The notes: generated from the sequence alone by a model not told the origin. Positions 33,281 to 42,484 are shown, numbered from the stretch's first letter. The stretch: DNA of 47,466 bases from Treponema sp. (GCA_018385415.1 JAHAZA010000033.1:1-47466); one strand, 5' to 3'. Numbers and translations are program-made.

Positions 33281-34033
33281 ATGTTAAAAATAACAAATGT
33301 GCATAAATCATTCAGAAAAAATAAAATCTTAAAAGGAGTGAACCTTACAGTAAACAAAGGAGATGTAGTTGTAATTCTTGGCCCTTCAGGTTCTGGTAAG
33401 ACAACACTGCTTAGAACTATTGCATTTCTTGAAACTGCAGACAAAGGTGAACTGGAATTTGACGAAATTAAAACTTCACTTTCAAATGCTCACAAAAAAA
33501 CAATTCTTGATGTAAGAAAAAAGATTGGGTTTGTTTACCAGAACTACAACCTTTTTGCAAACAAGACAGCACTTGAAAATGTAATGGAAGGACTTGTTAT
33601 AGCCCGCAAAGTTCCTAAAGAAGAAGCAAAGACAATTGCCGAAGATGCATTAAATAAAGTAGGACTTCTTGAAAGAAAAGATTTCTATCCTTCACAGCTT
33701 TCAGGTGGCCAGCAGCAGCGTGTTGGAATAGCCCGTGCCATTGCGTATAAACCGGACGTAGTTCTTTTTGACGAACCAACATCTGCACTTGATCCTGAAC
33801 TTGTTGGTGAAGTTCTTTCTGTAATCAAAGCACTTGCAAAAGAAGGAACAACAATGATTGTTGTAACACACGAAATGAGCTTTGCAGAAGAAGCTGCAAC
33901 ACAGGTTGTATTTATGGATGGAGGTGTGGTAGTAGAAAAAGGAACAAGCCGTGAAATTTTTTATTCACCAAAAGAAGAAAGAACAAAGCAGTTCTTAAAA
34001 CGTGTATTGAGAACTGACGATTACGTAATCTAA
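33281..34033 (+). CDS. Amino acid ABC transporter ATPase
   Basis: 250 residues, GlnQ/TcyC type. Walker A GPSGSGKTT, signature LSGGQQQRVGIARAI, Walker B VVLFDEPTSALDPE and H-loop VVTHEM. The product drives uptake through the two permeases. It shares the operon with two PLP enzymes for sulfur amino acids, which is the main reason to suspect a sulfur amino acid substrate. Confidence 0.92.
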   Translation: MLKITNVHKSFRKNKILKGVNLTVNKGDVVVILGPSGSGKTTLLRTIAFLETADKGELEFDEIKTSLSNAHKKTILDVRKKIGFVYQNYNLFANKTALENVMEGLVIARKVPKEEAKTIAEDALNKVGLLERKDFYPSQLSGGQQQRVGIARAIAYKPDVVLFDEPTSALDPELVGEVLSVIKALAKEGTTMIVVTHEMSFAEEAATQVVFMDGGVVVEKGTSREIFYSPKEERTKQFLKRVLRTDDYVI

Positions 34034-34052
34034 TAATAATGCGAGGCAATAT

Positions 34053-35213
34053 ATGACATTATCACTTGATTCTAAGTGCCTGCACCTTGAAGAAGATACA
34101 GAAGATTCCTGTAACAGAGACTTAAAAAATTACGGAGCAGTAAGCTTTCCGATTTATCAGACAGCAACATACGCCCATCCGGGCCCTGGAGAAAGTACAG
34201 GCTTTGATTATTCACGGCTTCAGAATCCTACACGGGAGCAGGTAGAAAAACTTGTCGCTCAACTTGAAAAGGGAATTGATTGTATTGCCCTTTCATCAGG
34301 AATGGCTGCAATCACTATTCTCTTTGAAATTTTTGAACCAGGAAATCACATTATCGTTGATTCAGATTTATATGGAGGAAGTATTCGCCTTTTTGATCAT
34401 GTTTCAAAAAAGAACGGACTTAAAATTACCCGTGCAAATTTTTCAAAAGATGATATCGAAGTTCTTATCACTCCAGAAACAAAAGCACTTTATATCGAAA
34501 CTCCAACTAATCCTATGATGAACGTTTCTGACATCAAAAAGCTTTCAGAAATTTCAAAGCGGCATAGTATACTTTTGATTGTAGACAACACATTCCTCTC
34601 ACCTTATTTTCAGAATCCACTTGAACTTGGTGCAGATATTGTTGTTCACAGCGGAACAAAATTTTTATGCGGGCATAACGACACTCTTGCAGGATTTGTT
34701 GTTACCAACAGAACTGACATTCAGGAAAAACTCCGCTTCTTGATTAAGACAACCGGTGCAGGACTGGCTCCTTTTGACAGCTGGCTTTTGCTTCGTGGAA
34801 TTAAAACTCTTGCACTTAGAATGGAAAAGTCTGCAGAAAGTGCGTTAAAGATTGCAAAATGGTTAAAGGCACAGAAGTCAGTTGTGAATGTAATTTATCC
34901 TGGACTTGAAGATCATCCTGGCTACAAAATATTGAAGGAACAGGCGAGAGGTTTTGGTGCAATGGTTACTTTTGAAGTGAATGATAAAGAAAAAGCACTT
35001 TCGGTTTTGAAAAAAGTAAACCTCATTCAGTATGCGGAAAGCCTTGGTGGTGTTGATACTCTCATCACTTATCCAGAAACTCAGACACACGCAGATGTTC
35101 CACTTGAACTTCGTCGCAAAAATGGAATTAAAGAAAGCACATTAAGAGTCTCAGTAGGAATTGAAAATGCTGATGATTTGATTGCTGACTTACAGCAGGC
35201 GCTGGAGGATTAA
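34053..35213 (+). CDS. Cys/Met-metabolism PLP enzyme (cystathionine or methionine lyase/synthase type)
   Basis: 386 residues of the MetB/MetC/MGL fold-type I family. YSRLQNPTREQVEKLVAQLE at the start, SSGMAAI for PLP phosphate, DNTFLSPYFQNPLELGAD and the PLP lysine in VVHSGTKFLCGHND. The C-terminal LRVSVGIENADDLIADL is typical. Reaction within the family (cystathionine gamma-synthase, beta- or gamma-lyase, methionine gamma-lyase) cannot be fixed by eye. It lies next to a MalY-type lyase, with no intergenic gap (TAAATG). Confidence 0.88.
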   Translation: MTLSLDSKCLHLEEDTEDSCNRDLKNYGAVSFPIYQTATYAHPGPGESTGFDYSRLQNPTREQVEKLVAQLEKGIDCIALSSGMAAITILFEIFEPGNHIIVDSDLYGGSIRLFDHVSKKNGLKITRANFSKDDIEVLITPETKALYIETPTNPMMNVSDIKKLSEISKRHSILLIVDNTFLSPYFQNPLELGADIVVHSGTKFLCGHNDTLAGFVVTNRTDIQEKLRFLIKTTGAGLAPFDSWLLLRGIKTLALRMEKSAESALKIAKWLKAQKSVVNVIYPGLEDHPGYKILKEQARGFGAMVTFEVNDKEKALSVLKKVNLIQYAESLGGVDTLITYPETQTHADVPLELRRKNGIKESTLRVSVGIENADDLIADLQQALED

Positions 35214-36395
35214 ATGAGTAAATTTGATTTTGATACAATCACTGATCGTTCAAACACTAATGCTATTAAATACAATCTTGCAGAAAAAAGAAACAAGCCT
35301 CTTGATGCCATCAGTCTTTGGGTTGCCGACATGGATTTTAAAACAGCGCCTTGTATTCAGAAAGCCCTGTCAGAAAAAGCAGCCCACGGAATTTATGGAT
35401 ATAGCAGACCTGATAGCCGCTATTACAATGCACTTCGTAACTGGTTTTTAACAGAACATAATTTTGAAATTAAAGATGAATGGGTGGTTAATACTCCAGG
35501 TGTTTCCTATGCATTTGCAACTGCAATTCGTGCTTTAACAGAGGAAGGTGATGCAGTTTTAATTACTCGCCCTGTTTACTATCCATTTTCAAATGTGATT
35601 AATAATCAAAATCGAAAACTTGTAAACAGTGCACTGGTGTTAAAAAACGGACATTACGAAATTGACTTTGAAGATTTTGAAAATAAAATCATTTCAGAAA
35701 AAGTAAAGGTTTTTCTTTTCTGCTCTCCGCATAATCCTGGTGGTCGTGTATGGACTAAGAAAGAATTAGAAAAGATTTCTGAAATCTGTTTAAAGCATAA
35801 TGTAATTGTTATAAGCGATGAAATTCATAGTGACATAACATTTGAAAATCATAAGCATACAGTGTTTGCTTCGATATCAGATGAGACTCGTGAAAATTCC
35901 ATCATATGTACAGCTCCAAGCAAAACATTCAATCTTGCAGGTCTTCAGTTTTCTAACATCATAATTCCTAACGAAAAACTTCGTTCAAAGTTTACAAAAG
36001 AAATGGAGCGCACAGGTTATGACGAACCTTCTCTTATGGGAATCGTTGCAGCAACAGCCGCTTACAGTGAAGGTAAGGAATGGTTTGAAGCAGCAAAGGC
36101 TTATATTTGGAATAATATCCTTTTTGCAGAAAAGCTAGTGAGGGAAAAATGTCCAAAGATAAAAGTTTTAAAGCCGGAAGGCTCCTATCTTTTATGGATG
36201 GATTTCTCTGCATTTGAATTAAGTGATAGTCAGATTAACGACAGAATTTTGAATAAAGCAAAGGTGTGGCTTGATGGTGGAATTATGTTTGGTCCTGAAG
36301 GCGAAAAATTTCAGAGAATAAATTGTGCAACTCCAAGAGCAATCTTAGAAAAGGCATTGATACAGATCTGCAATGAATTTTCAGAGGAAAAGTAA
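35214..36395 (+). CDS. MalY/PatB-type PLP-dependent carbon-sulfur lyase
   Basis: 393 residues, aminotransferase class I/II fold. WVADMDFKTAP near the N-terminus, SPHNPGGRVW, SDEIHSDI and the PLP lysine in APSKTFNLAGLQ are the MalY/PatB hallmarks. These enzymes cleave cystathionine or cystine to homocysteine or thiocysteine, ammonia and pyruvate. The ATG directly follows the stop of the previous gene. Together the two PLP enzymes and the transporter suggest uptake and desulfurisation of a sulfur amino acid. Confidence 0.9.
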   Translation: MSKFDFDTITDRSNTNAIKYNLAEKRNKPLDAISLWVADMDFKTAPCIQKALSEKAAHGIYGYSRPDSRYYNALRNWFLTEHNFEIKDEWVVNTPGVSYAFATAIRALTEEGDAVLITRPVYYPFSNVINNQNRKLVNSALVLKNGHYEIDFEDFENKIISEKVKVFLFCSPHNPGGRVWTKKELEKISEICLKHNVIVISDEIHSDITFENHKHTVFASISDETRENSIICTAPSKTFNLAGLQFSNIIIPNEKLRSKFTKEMERTGYDEPSLMGIVAATAAYSEGKEWFEAAKAYIWNNILFAEKLVREKCPKIKVLKPEGSYLLWMDFSAFELSDSQINDRILNKAKVWLDGGIMFGPEGEKFQRINCATPRAILEKALIQICNEFSEEK

Positions 36396-36821
36396 ATGTT
36401 AAAATTTTCTACTCGCGGACAGTATGCTCTTTTAGTTATGACAGATTTAGCAGAACATAATTCTGAAAAATATGTTCCTTTAAAACTTCTTTCCCACCGC
36501 CGAAATCTTTCTGCAAAATATCTGGAACAGATTTTGATTCAACTGGCTAAGGCAAATCTTGTGATAGGTTTACGAGGGCTTAACGGCGGATATAAACTTG
36601 TAAAGCCAGCATCAGAGTACACAGTAGGTGAAATTCTTCGTGTGATGGAAGGAGATCTTTCCTGCATTTCTGTAACTGAAAACAATACGGTAAAAACTTT
36701 GGGCAATGAAACTTTCTGGAAAGACTTAGATAAAACAATTAACGATTATGTAAATTCTGTTACTCTTGATCAGATTGTAAAGAAAAATGCGGAAGGTTCA
36801 AATTTCAATTACTGCATTTAA
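36396..36821 (+). CDS. Rrf2-family regulator without cluster cysteines
   Basis: 141 residues. The helix-turn-helix region MLKFSTRGQYALLVMTDLAEH, RRNLSAKYLEQILIQL and GLNGGYKLVKP match Rrf2 proteins. Unlike the copy at 28129-28527, it has only one Cys in the cluster region (LSCISV), so it cannot bind an IscR-type cluster. It resembles CymR-like members that sense through a partner or ligand. It begins directly after the MalY gene stop, as last gene of the operon it probably controls. Confidence 0.88.
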   Translation: MLKFSTRGQYALLVMTDLAEHNSEKYVPLKLLSHRRNLSAKYLEQILIQLAKANLVIGLRGLNGGYKLVKPASEYTVGEILRVMEGDLSCISVTENNTVKTLGNETFWKDLDKTINDYVNSVTLDQIVKKNAEGSNFNYCI

Positions 36822-36902
36822 TCATCAGTGATTAAGCATTTCATAAAGCTGATTTTTCAATTCAGTTATATCAATTTATAAAGGCTTGAGTTACCTTCAC
36901 TC

Positions 36903-37031
36903 TCATCTTTCAAATATTGTAGTCGAATCAAATGGCTTCTGAATAAAGTTAACAACTCCAAGTCCGCTTGCTTTTGTTTTCTGTTCAGCATTTATATCTG
37001 CTGACATAAATGCTACAGGCATTGATAAAAA
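36903..37031 (-). pseudogene. Fragment of a response-regulator receiver domain
   Basis: The minus strand reads FLSMPVAFMSADINAEQ, then GLGVVNFIQKPFDSTTIFER and a stop. This matches the last third of a CheY-like domain, including the conserved Thr/Ser-Ala strand and the Lys-Pro motif. The phospho-Asp part and any output domain are missing, and the reading frame upstream turns into the rubrerythrin terminator. Confidence 0.6.
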
Positions 37032-37052
37032 AGAGTTTTGGAGATTTATTGT

Positions 37053-37095
37053 AAAAAAAAGCCGCCCTATTGAATATTGCATCAATTCAGGCGGC
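37053..37095 (-). terminator. Rubrerythrin terminator
   Basis: On the minus strand GCCGCC pairs with GGCGGC, with inner TGAAT/ATTCA pairing, followed by eight T's. Confidence 0.85.
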
Positions 37096-37117
37096 ATAAA
37101 AAAGTAATTGGTATTAC

Positions 37118-37654
37118 TTAGTAATTTTCTGCGTGAATTTCGAAGTAGCTCTGTGGATGTGCACAAACTGGACATACTTCTGGAGCTTTTGTTCCAACAA
37201 TAATATGACCACAGTTACGGCATTCCCATACTTTTACTTCGCTCTTTTCAAATACCTGCTGCATTTCTACGTTCTTAAGAAGTGCACGGTATCTTTCTTC
37301 GTGATGTTTTTCGATAGCTGCAACTGCACGGAATTTGATTGCCAGTTCAGGGAATCCTTCTTTATCTGCAGTTTTTGCAAAGTCTTCGTACATGTCTGTC
37401 CATTCATAGTTTTCGCCGTCTGCAGCAGCCTTAAGGTTTTCTGCTGTATCGCCGATTCCGTTTAATTCCTTGAACCACATTTTAGCATGTTCTTTTTCAT
37501 TGTCTGCTGTTTTTAAGAACATTGCTGCAATCTGTTCAAAGCCCTCTTTCTTTGCTTTCGATGCAAAGTAAGTGTACTTGTTTCTTGCCTGTGATTCTCC
37601 TGCAAATGCTGCCTGAAGATTTTTTTCTGTCTGTGTTCCTTCGTATTTGCTCAT
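37118..37654 (-). CDS. rbr: Rubrerythrin
   Basis: Cytoplasmic peroxidase that protects anaerobes from hydrogen peroxide. 178 residues. A four-helix diiron domain carries ExxH-type motifs (ADNEKEHAKMW and IEKHHEERY); the C-terminal rubredoxin domain has CRNCG and CPVC ligands for a single iron. Length is typical of short rubrerythrins. It is transcribed alone: promoter TTTACA-17-TATAAT-like (TAATAT) at 37704-37676, AAGGAGAT ribosome site and a strong terminator. Confidence 0.95.
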   Translation of the reverse strand: MSKYEGTQTEKNLQAAFAGESQARNKYTYFASKAKKEGFEQIAAMFLKTADNEKEHAKMWFKELNGIGDTAENLKAAADGENYEWTDMYEDFAKTADKEGFPELAIKFRAVAAIEKHHEERYRALLKNVEMQQVFEKSEVKVWECRNCGHIIVGTKAPEVCPVCAHPQSYFEIHAENY

Positions 37655-37675
37655 AGTTATCTCCTTTGCGAAAAA

Positions 37676-37704
37676 ATATTAACATACAGTATTAAGTTTG
37701 TAAA
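37676..37704 (-). promoter_or_regulatory. Rubrerythrin promoter
   Basis: On the minus strand TTTACA (37704-37699) and TAATAT (37681-37676) are 17 bases apart. No clear PerR box was found. Confidence 0.6.
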
Positions 37705-37718
37705 CAAAAAAAGTCCTA

Positions 37719-38348
37719 TTAGCGATAAATTAGTGACAGCTGATCAAAACTTGATATTCGTGCGGTGCAGGAATTTACCTGGCCAAAGCCATATTCTGCA
37801 AAAATGAAATCTACTCCGCTGGCTTTACAGGCATCGCAGTCACCTTGTGTGTCACCAACATAAACAGGCTTTTTAAGATTATTGCGTTTTATAATCAGCT
37901 TAATGTTGTCGCCCTTCTGCTTTCCTGTGGCTCCAAAGGATTCAAAGTCTTTGATATAAGGTGTCAGTCCGGTTTTTTTCATCATAAGCTCAATGTAACC
38001 GCACTGACAGTTGCTTACGATATAAAAATCAATCTTGCTGGAAAGTTCCTTTATTGTATTTACGACTTTTGGGAAAGTGATATCATTTTCGTTTTTTTCA
38101 AGATATTCCTGCTCGTATTTACAGCAAAGTTCCAGAAGCTTTGCCTGATCTGAACCAGTAAGAGAAGGCCACAGGTCTCTTGCGATAACATCCATTGGTT
38201 TTCCAAATTCTTTTTTAAGAATTTCTGCAGTACAGGTTTTAACATTATATTCTGAAACTTCAATAGCTTTGTTCCAGGCTTCTGCAACAATTTCTGTGGT
38301 GTTCCAAAGTGTTCCGTCAATGTCGAGAATTATTGAGTCGTATTTCAT
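37719..38348 (-). CDS. HAD-superfamily phosphatase
   Basis: 209 residues. Motif I ILDIDGTLWNT holds the nucleophile Asp, motif II VSNCQ, motif III Lys in GKQKGDNIKLII and motif IV GDTQGDCDACKASG. The alpha-helical cap follows motif I, so it belongs to the phosphoglycolate phosphatase/beta-phosphoglucomutase-like group. Substrate is unknown. The ATG lies six bases after a TATACT box, so its message may lack a leader. It is divergent from nadE. Confidence 0.85.
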   Translation of the reverse strand: MKYDSIILDIDGTLWNTTEIVAEAWNKAIEVSEYNVKTCTAEILKKEFGKPMDVIARDLWPSLTGSDQAKLLELCCKYEQEYLEKNENDITFPKVVNTIKELSSKIDFYIVSNCQCGYIELMMKKTGLTPYIKDFESFGATGKQKGDNIKLIIKRNNLKKPVYVGDTQGDCDACKASGVDFIFAEYGFGQVNSCTARISSFDQLSLIYR

Positions 38349-38362
38349 AAGTGTAGTATAAT
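38333..38362 (+). promoter_or_regulatory. nadE promoter overlapping the HAD gene promoter
   Basis: TTGAGT (38333-38338) and TATAAT (38357-38362) are 18 bases apart on the plus strand. The same AT-rich bases give TATACT (38360-38355) on the minus strand for the HAD gene, so the two -10 boxes overlap and may compete. Confidence 0.5.
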
Positions 38363-38401
38363 AGAATTAAGTTTCCAGTTCTAGAAAAAAAGGAATTTTA
38401 T

Positions 38402-40351
38402 ATGAAGTATGGTTTTGTTAAGACTGCCTGTGCAAGTCCAAGATTGAAGGTTGCTGATTGTAATTTTAATTCGGAACAGATTATTTGTGCTGCAAAAGAT
38501 GCTGCAAAGAACGGCGCATCTGTAATTGTATTTCCTGAACTTAGTATCACAGGTTATACATGTGGTGATTTATTTTTTCAGAGAACACTTCAGAATGCTT
38601 CAGAAGTTCAGCTAAAAAGAATTATTTCTGAAACAGCAAAACTGGATTCTGTAATTTTCGTAGGACTTCCAGTTCCTCGTGCAGAAGGAATTTACAATTG
38701 CGCTGCTGCAATTAAAGGCGGCGAGCTTTTAGCACTGTTCGCAAAATCATATCTTCCAAATTACGGTGAATTTTATGAGCGCCGTCACTTTACACCATTC
38801 CAGCAGAATATGAATACACAGTTCATTGATTTTGCAGGCTTTGAAGAAGTGCCATTTGGAACTGACATTTTGATTCAGGATGAAAAAGACAGTGCAATCA
38901 CTATTGGTTGTGAACTTTGTGAAGACCTGTGGGTTCCGGTTCCACCTTCAAGCAGACACATACTTGCTGGTGCTACAATCATTGCAAATCTGTCAGGCGG
39001 AAACGAAATTATCGGTAAAGCTGATTACCGCCGGTCTCTCGTAAAATCTCATTCGGCAAGATCACTTTGTGCTTACCTTTATGCAAATGCTGGCCTGGAT
39101 GAATCTACACAGGACATGGTTTTTGCAGGACATAATCTGATTTCTGAAAACGGTACACTTTTAGCCGAAAGTTCCCTTTTCTCAAGTGAAACAATTTACG
39201 CCGACATTGATGTGGAGCGTCTCTGTCAGGAACGTCGTCGAACGACAAGCTTTGGTTTCTCTGCAAACAACAATACATTCAATTCAAATTATGTAATTGT
39301 TCAGATCAAAATGAATGTTGAAAAAGCTGCTGGAGAATTTTCAAGATATGTTGATCCACACCCATTTGTTCCTTCTGATAAAGACAAGCGAACACAACGC
39401 TGTCTTGAAGTAATTACACTTCAGGCGCAGGGCCTTGCAAAACGTCTTCGTCACATCAACTGCCAGTCGGCTGTTATCGGACTTTCTGGGGGCTTGGATT
39501 CAACACTGGCCCTTTTAATTACATGTCGAGCTTTTGACCTTTGCGGCATTGAACGCAGTAAAGTGACAGCAATTACAATGCCATGTTTTGGAACAACTGA
39601 TCGTACTTACAACAATGCCTGTTCGCTTGCAAAAGAGTGCGGGGCAACTTTGAAAGAAGTTCCCATTGCAGATGCTGTTCGTCAGCATTTTGCAGATCTG
39701 GGACATGATGAAAGCCTTCATGATGTTACATACGAAAACTGTCAGGCTCGTGAACGCACACAGGTGCTTATGGATTATGCAAACAAAACAAACGGTATTG
39801 TAATTGGTACTGGTGATCTTTCTGAACTGGCTTTGGGCTGGTGTACATATAATGGCGATCACATGTCGATGTACGGTGTAAACTCGTCGATTCCTAAGAC
39901 ATTGGTTCGTTATCTTGTTCAATGGTTCGCCGAAGCTTCGGAGGATGCAAAGAACGAAAAGCTTGCATCAGTATTGAAAGACATTCTTGATACTCCGGTT
40001 TCACCTGAGCTTCTGCCTCCAAAGGAGGGAGTTATTTCTCAGGTAACGGAAGATCTTGTTGGTCCATATGAACTTCATGACTTCTATCTGTATTACCTTT
40101 TGAGATTTGGATTCAGTCCGGCAAAGATTTACTTCCTTGCACAGAATGCAAACCTTCCTTATGGAAAAGATGTAATTCTTAAATGGCTTAAGACCTTCTA
40201 CCGCAGATTTTTTACACAGCAGTTCAAGAGAAGTTGTATGCCTGATGGTGCAAAGGTTGGAACAATCAATTTATCGCCAAGAGGTGACTGGCGTATGCCA
40301 AGTGATGCCGTGTACAGTGCATGGAATGAGGAACTGGAAACATTAAAATAG
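38402..40351 (+). CDS. nadE: Glutamine-dependent NAD+ synthetase
   Basis: Final step of NAD synthesis, converting nicotinate adenine dinucleotide with glutamine and ATP. 649 residues. The N-terminal nitrilase-like glutaminase has its Glu (FPELSITGYT), Lys (KSYLPNYGEFYE) and Cys (CELCEDLWVP). The synthetase domain begins around residue 350 with AVIGLSGGLDSTLALL and has GTGDLSELALGWCTYNGDHM. AAGGA precedes the ATG. It is a single gene with its own promoter. Confidence 0.95.
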   Translation: MKYGFVKTACASPRLKVADCNFNSEQIICAAKDAAKNGASVIVFPELSITGYTCGDLFFQRTLQNASEVQLKRIISETAKLDSVIFVGLPVPRAEGIYNCAAAIKGGELLALFAKSYLPNYGEFYERRHFTPFQQNMNTQFIDFAGFEEVPFGTDILIQDEKDSAITIGCELCEDLWVPVPPSSRHILAGATIIANLSGGNEIIGKADYRRSLVKSHSARSLCAYLYANAGLDESTQDMVFAGHNLISENGTLLAESSLFSSETIYADIDVERLCQERRRTTSFGFSANNNTFNSNYVIVQIKMNVEKAAGEFSRYVDPHPFVPSDKDKRTQRCLEVITLQAQGLAKRLRHINCQSAVIGLSGGLDSTLALLITCRAFDLCGIERSKVTAITMPCFGTTDRTYNNACSLAKECGATLKEVPIADAVRQHFADLGHDESLHDVTYENCQARERTQVLMDYANKTNGIVIGTGDLSELALGWCTYNGDHMSMYGVNSSIPKTLVRYLVQWFAEASEDAKNEKLASVLKDILDTPVSPELLPPKEGVISQVTEDLVGPYELHDFYLYYLLRFGFSPAKIYFLAQNANLPYGKDVILKWLKTFYRRFFTQQFKRSCMPDGAKVGTINLSPRGDWRMPSDAVYSAWNEELETLK

Positions 40352-40371
40352 ATTACGGTAAGAAAAAATTT

Positions 40372-40689
40372 TTAGTCTGATTTATTTGATCTGTTTCTGT
40401 TTGAAATATCTTCGAAAAGATCGTAGCCACCTTTCTTTGATCGCTTTGTAAATATTCTATCCTGGAATTCTCCAGTCTTTACCAGTCCCTTTGCAATTGG
40501 TTTTTCAATTTTTGTAAGGCGAGTCAGATTCTCTTCGTATAAAATAGGATCAGAATTGCTGAATCCAAAAACTCTAAAAGAACAGTATAACCAGGTTATA
40601 ATAGCTAATGAAAATAAAGTGATAGAAAGAGGTTTAAGAATTTTTAAAATCTTTTCCTGTTTTTTTACATTAACATCTTCAGATGCCAT
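40372..40689 (-). CDS. Small membrane protein of unknown function
   Basis: 105 residues. One hydrophobic helix (about 20-42, SITLFSLAIITWLYCSFRVF) follows a short basic N-terminus; the remaining 60 residues are polar, Lys- and Arg-rich, and end NRNRSNKSD. I recognise no family. The ATG follows GGAGG-like GGAGGAAT. It lies between nadE and the second TrpXYZ-like transporter, 39 bases downstream of the ATPase gene and in the same direction, so it may be the last gene of that operon. Confidence 0.65.
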   Translation of the reverse strand: MASEDVNVKKQEKILKILKPLSITLFSLAIITWLYCSFRVFGFSNSDPILYEENLTRLTKIEKPIAKGLVKTGEFQDRIFTKRSKKGGYDLFEDISNRNRSNKSD

Positions 40690-40728
40690 ATCATTCCTCC
40701 CACTGATAATATTTTAACATATATTTGT

Positions 40729-41535
40729 CTAACTTAACATCATCTTATCGCTTACAATACCATGCTTGCGGATAGCCTTAAACTTTTCACTTAAATCGTT
40801 CATTGTAAGATTATGTTTTTCTTCACCGGCGATGTCCAGAATTATTTCACCAGCATCCATCATTAAAAGACGGTTGCCGTAATCCAGAGCATGCTGCATG
40901 TTATGAGTTACCATCATTACTGTAAGGTTATATTTTTCTGCAAACTCTTTTGTCAGCTTCATGACGATATCGGCATTAGTAGGATCCAAGGCTGCTGTAT
41001 GTTCATCAAGAAGAAGAATCTGAGGTTTTGACATAACTGTCATCAAAAGCGTAAGTGCCTGACGCTGACCACCAGAGAACTGGCTTACATTGTCATTGAG
41101 TCGGTTTTCAAGACCCATGTTAAGCTTTTTCAATTCCTCTTTAAATTCTTCGCGGCGTTGTTTTGAAAGACTTATTTTTAGACCCTTCCATCCTTTTTTG
41201 CTGCAGATCATCATATTGTCAGCAAGAGACATTTTTCCGGCAGTTCCTAAAAGTGGATTTTGGAAAATTCTTCCAAAGTACTGGGCTCGTTTATATTCAG
41301 GAAGTTTTGTAATGTCCTGATTGTTAAGTTTAATGGAACCAGTTGTTGGCTGAAGGTTTCCGGAAATGATGTTGTAAAGGGTAGATTTTCCTGCGCCGTT
41401 GGAACCGATGACGGTAATAAAATCTCCCTTGTTTACAGAAAGATTTATATTTTTGAGAGCAGGATTTTCGTCAGGTGTTCCAGGATTGAAAGTGATACTG
41501 ATATTTTCAAGAGTTAATATTTTGTTATCGTTCAT
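40729..41535 (-). CDS. ABC transporter ATPase (TrpZ-like), copy 2
   Basis: 268 residues. Walker A GSNGAGKST, Q-loop FQNPLLGTAGKMS, signature FSGGQRQALTLLM, Walker B LLLDEHTAALDP and MVTHNMQHAL. It shares the unusual DEHTAAL Walker B with the copy at 10944-11726. Its ATG overlaps the permease stop by 11 bases, so the two are coupled. It serves the binding protein and permease encoded upstream. Confidence 0.9.
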   Translation of the reverse strand: MNDNKILTLENISITFNPGTPDENPALKNINLSVNKGDFITVIGSNGAGKSTLYNIISGNLQPTTGSIKLNNQDITKLPEYKRAQYFGRIFQNPLLGTAGKMSLADNMMICSKKGWKGLKISLSKQRREEFKEELKKLNMGLENRLNDNVSQFSGGQRQALTLLMTVMSKPQILLLDEHTAALDPTNADIVMKLTKEFAEKYNLTVMMVTHNMQHALDYGNRLLMMDAGEIILDIAGEEKHNLTMNDLSEKFKAIRKHGIVSDKMMLS

Positions 41536-42472
41536 TTTTTTTCTTACCTACTTTTGAGATGATGAGACATATAATGATGAGAACGCCTGTAATAAGCTTA
41601 AGGTCATCAGCCTTAAGGTGAATCAGGAATCCATATGATCTGGCAAGATACATAAGGCCGCGATAAATAATTGAACCGATAAGAACACGCAAAGTCTGTA
41701 ATGAAATCTTATTGGAGTGAATAATAAATTCCCCAAGCATAAGAGAAGCAAGACCGCTAACGATAACACCAGTTCCACTACCAACATCCGCAAAGCCGCT
41801 GTACATTGCAAAGAATGCACCTGCGATTGCTGCAAGTCCGTCACCGATACAGATACCGATTCCGCGAACAATCTGTGGATTAACACCTTGAGAAATAATC
41901 ATCTGCTGATTGTCACCCAAAGCGCCCATTGTGAGACCAAGGTCTGTATGATAGAAAAGGTCCATTAAAAATTTAAGGAGAATAACAAAAATTAAAAGGA
42001 CAATCAAAATTCCAAGTTCGGATGGCAGAGCAGGAAATTTCGCAGCAAAGAAATCTGAAATCTGCTGAAAAGGAGTTCTAAGTTCCTGAGTGACAGTGGA
42101 AATTCCATTAACAGGATCAGAAACAGTAATGATTTTTTTTACATTGTGAAATGAAATATTTGCTTTACCGGCGATGCGGAGACTGATGGAATATAGAATG
42201 GTCATCATCAGGATTCCGGAAAGCAGATCAGGTATTTTAAGCTTTGTGTAGATTAAAGTAGTGCAGAGGCCTGCAAGCATTCCTCCAATGAATGCCAGAA
42301 GAAGTGCCAGATAAGGATTGATTCCTGCAACAAAGCATGCGCCGAAAATACACGCTCCCATTGGAAATGCTCCGTCTACGGTCATATCACAGAAGTTGAG
42401 TACACGATATGACATAAAAACGCCTAATACCATGATTCCAAATATCAGGCCTTCAATAAGTATGCTGATCAT
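41525..42472 (-). CDS. ABC transporter permease (TrpY-like), copy 2
   Basis: 315 residues, about eight hydrophobic segments. N-terminal GVFMSYRVLNFCDMTVDGAFPMG and later GLTMGALGDNQQMIISQGVNPQ and DGLAAIAGAFFAMYSGFADVGSGTG correspond to copy 1. It lies about 97 bases after the binding-protein gene, separated by an operator-like palindrome and a terminator-like hairpin. AAGGAA precedes the ATG. Confidence 0.88.
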   Translation of the reverse strand: MISILIEGLIFGIMVLGVFMSYRVLNFCDMTVDGAFPMGACIFGACFVAGINPYLALLLAFIGGMLAGLCTTLIYTKLKIPDLLSGILMMTILYSISLRIAGKANISFHNVKKIITVSDPVNGISTVTQELRTPFQQISDFFAAKFPALPSELGILIVLLIFVILLKFLMDLFYHTDLGLTMGALGDNQQMIISQGVNPQIVRGIGICIGDGLAAIAGAFFAMYSGFADVGSGTGVIVSGLASLMLGEFIIHSNKISLQTLRVLIGSIIYRGLMYLARSYGFLIHLKADDLKLITGVLIIICLIISKVGKKKNER

Positions 42473-42484
42473 AAGTTATTCCTT

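Noticed and set aside
37676..37720. PerR box at the rubrerythrin promoter
   Set aside because: The TTAATACTGTATGTTAA stretch is only partly symmetric and does not match the TTATAAT-N-ATTATAA pattern.
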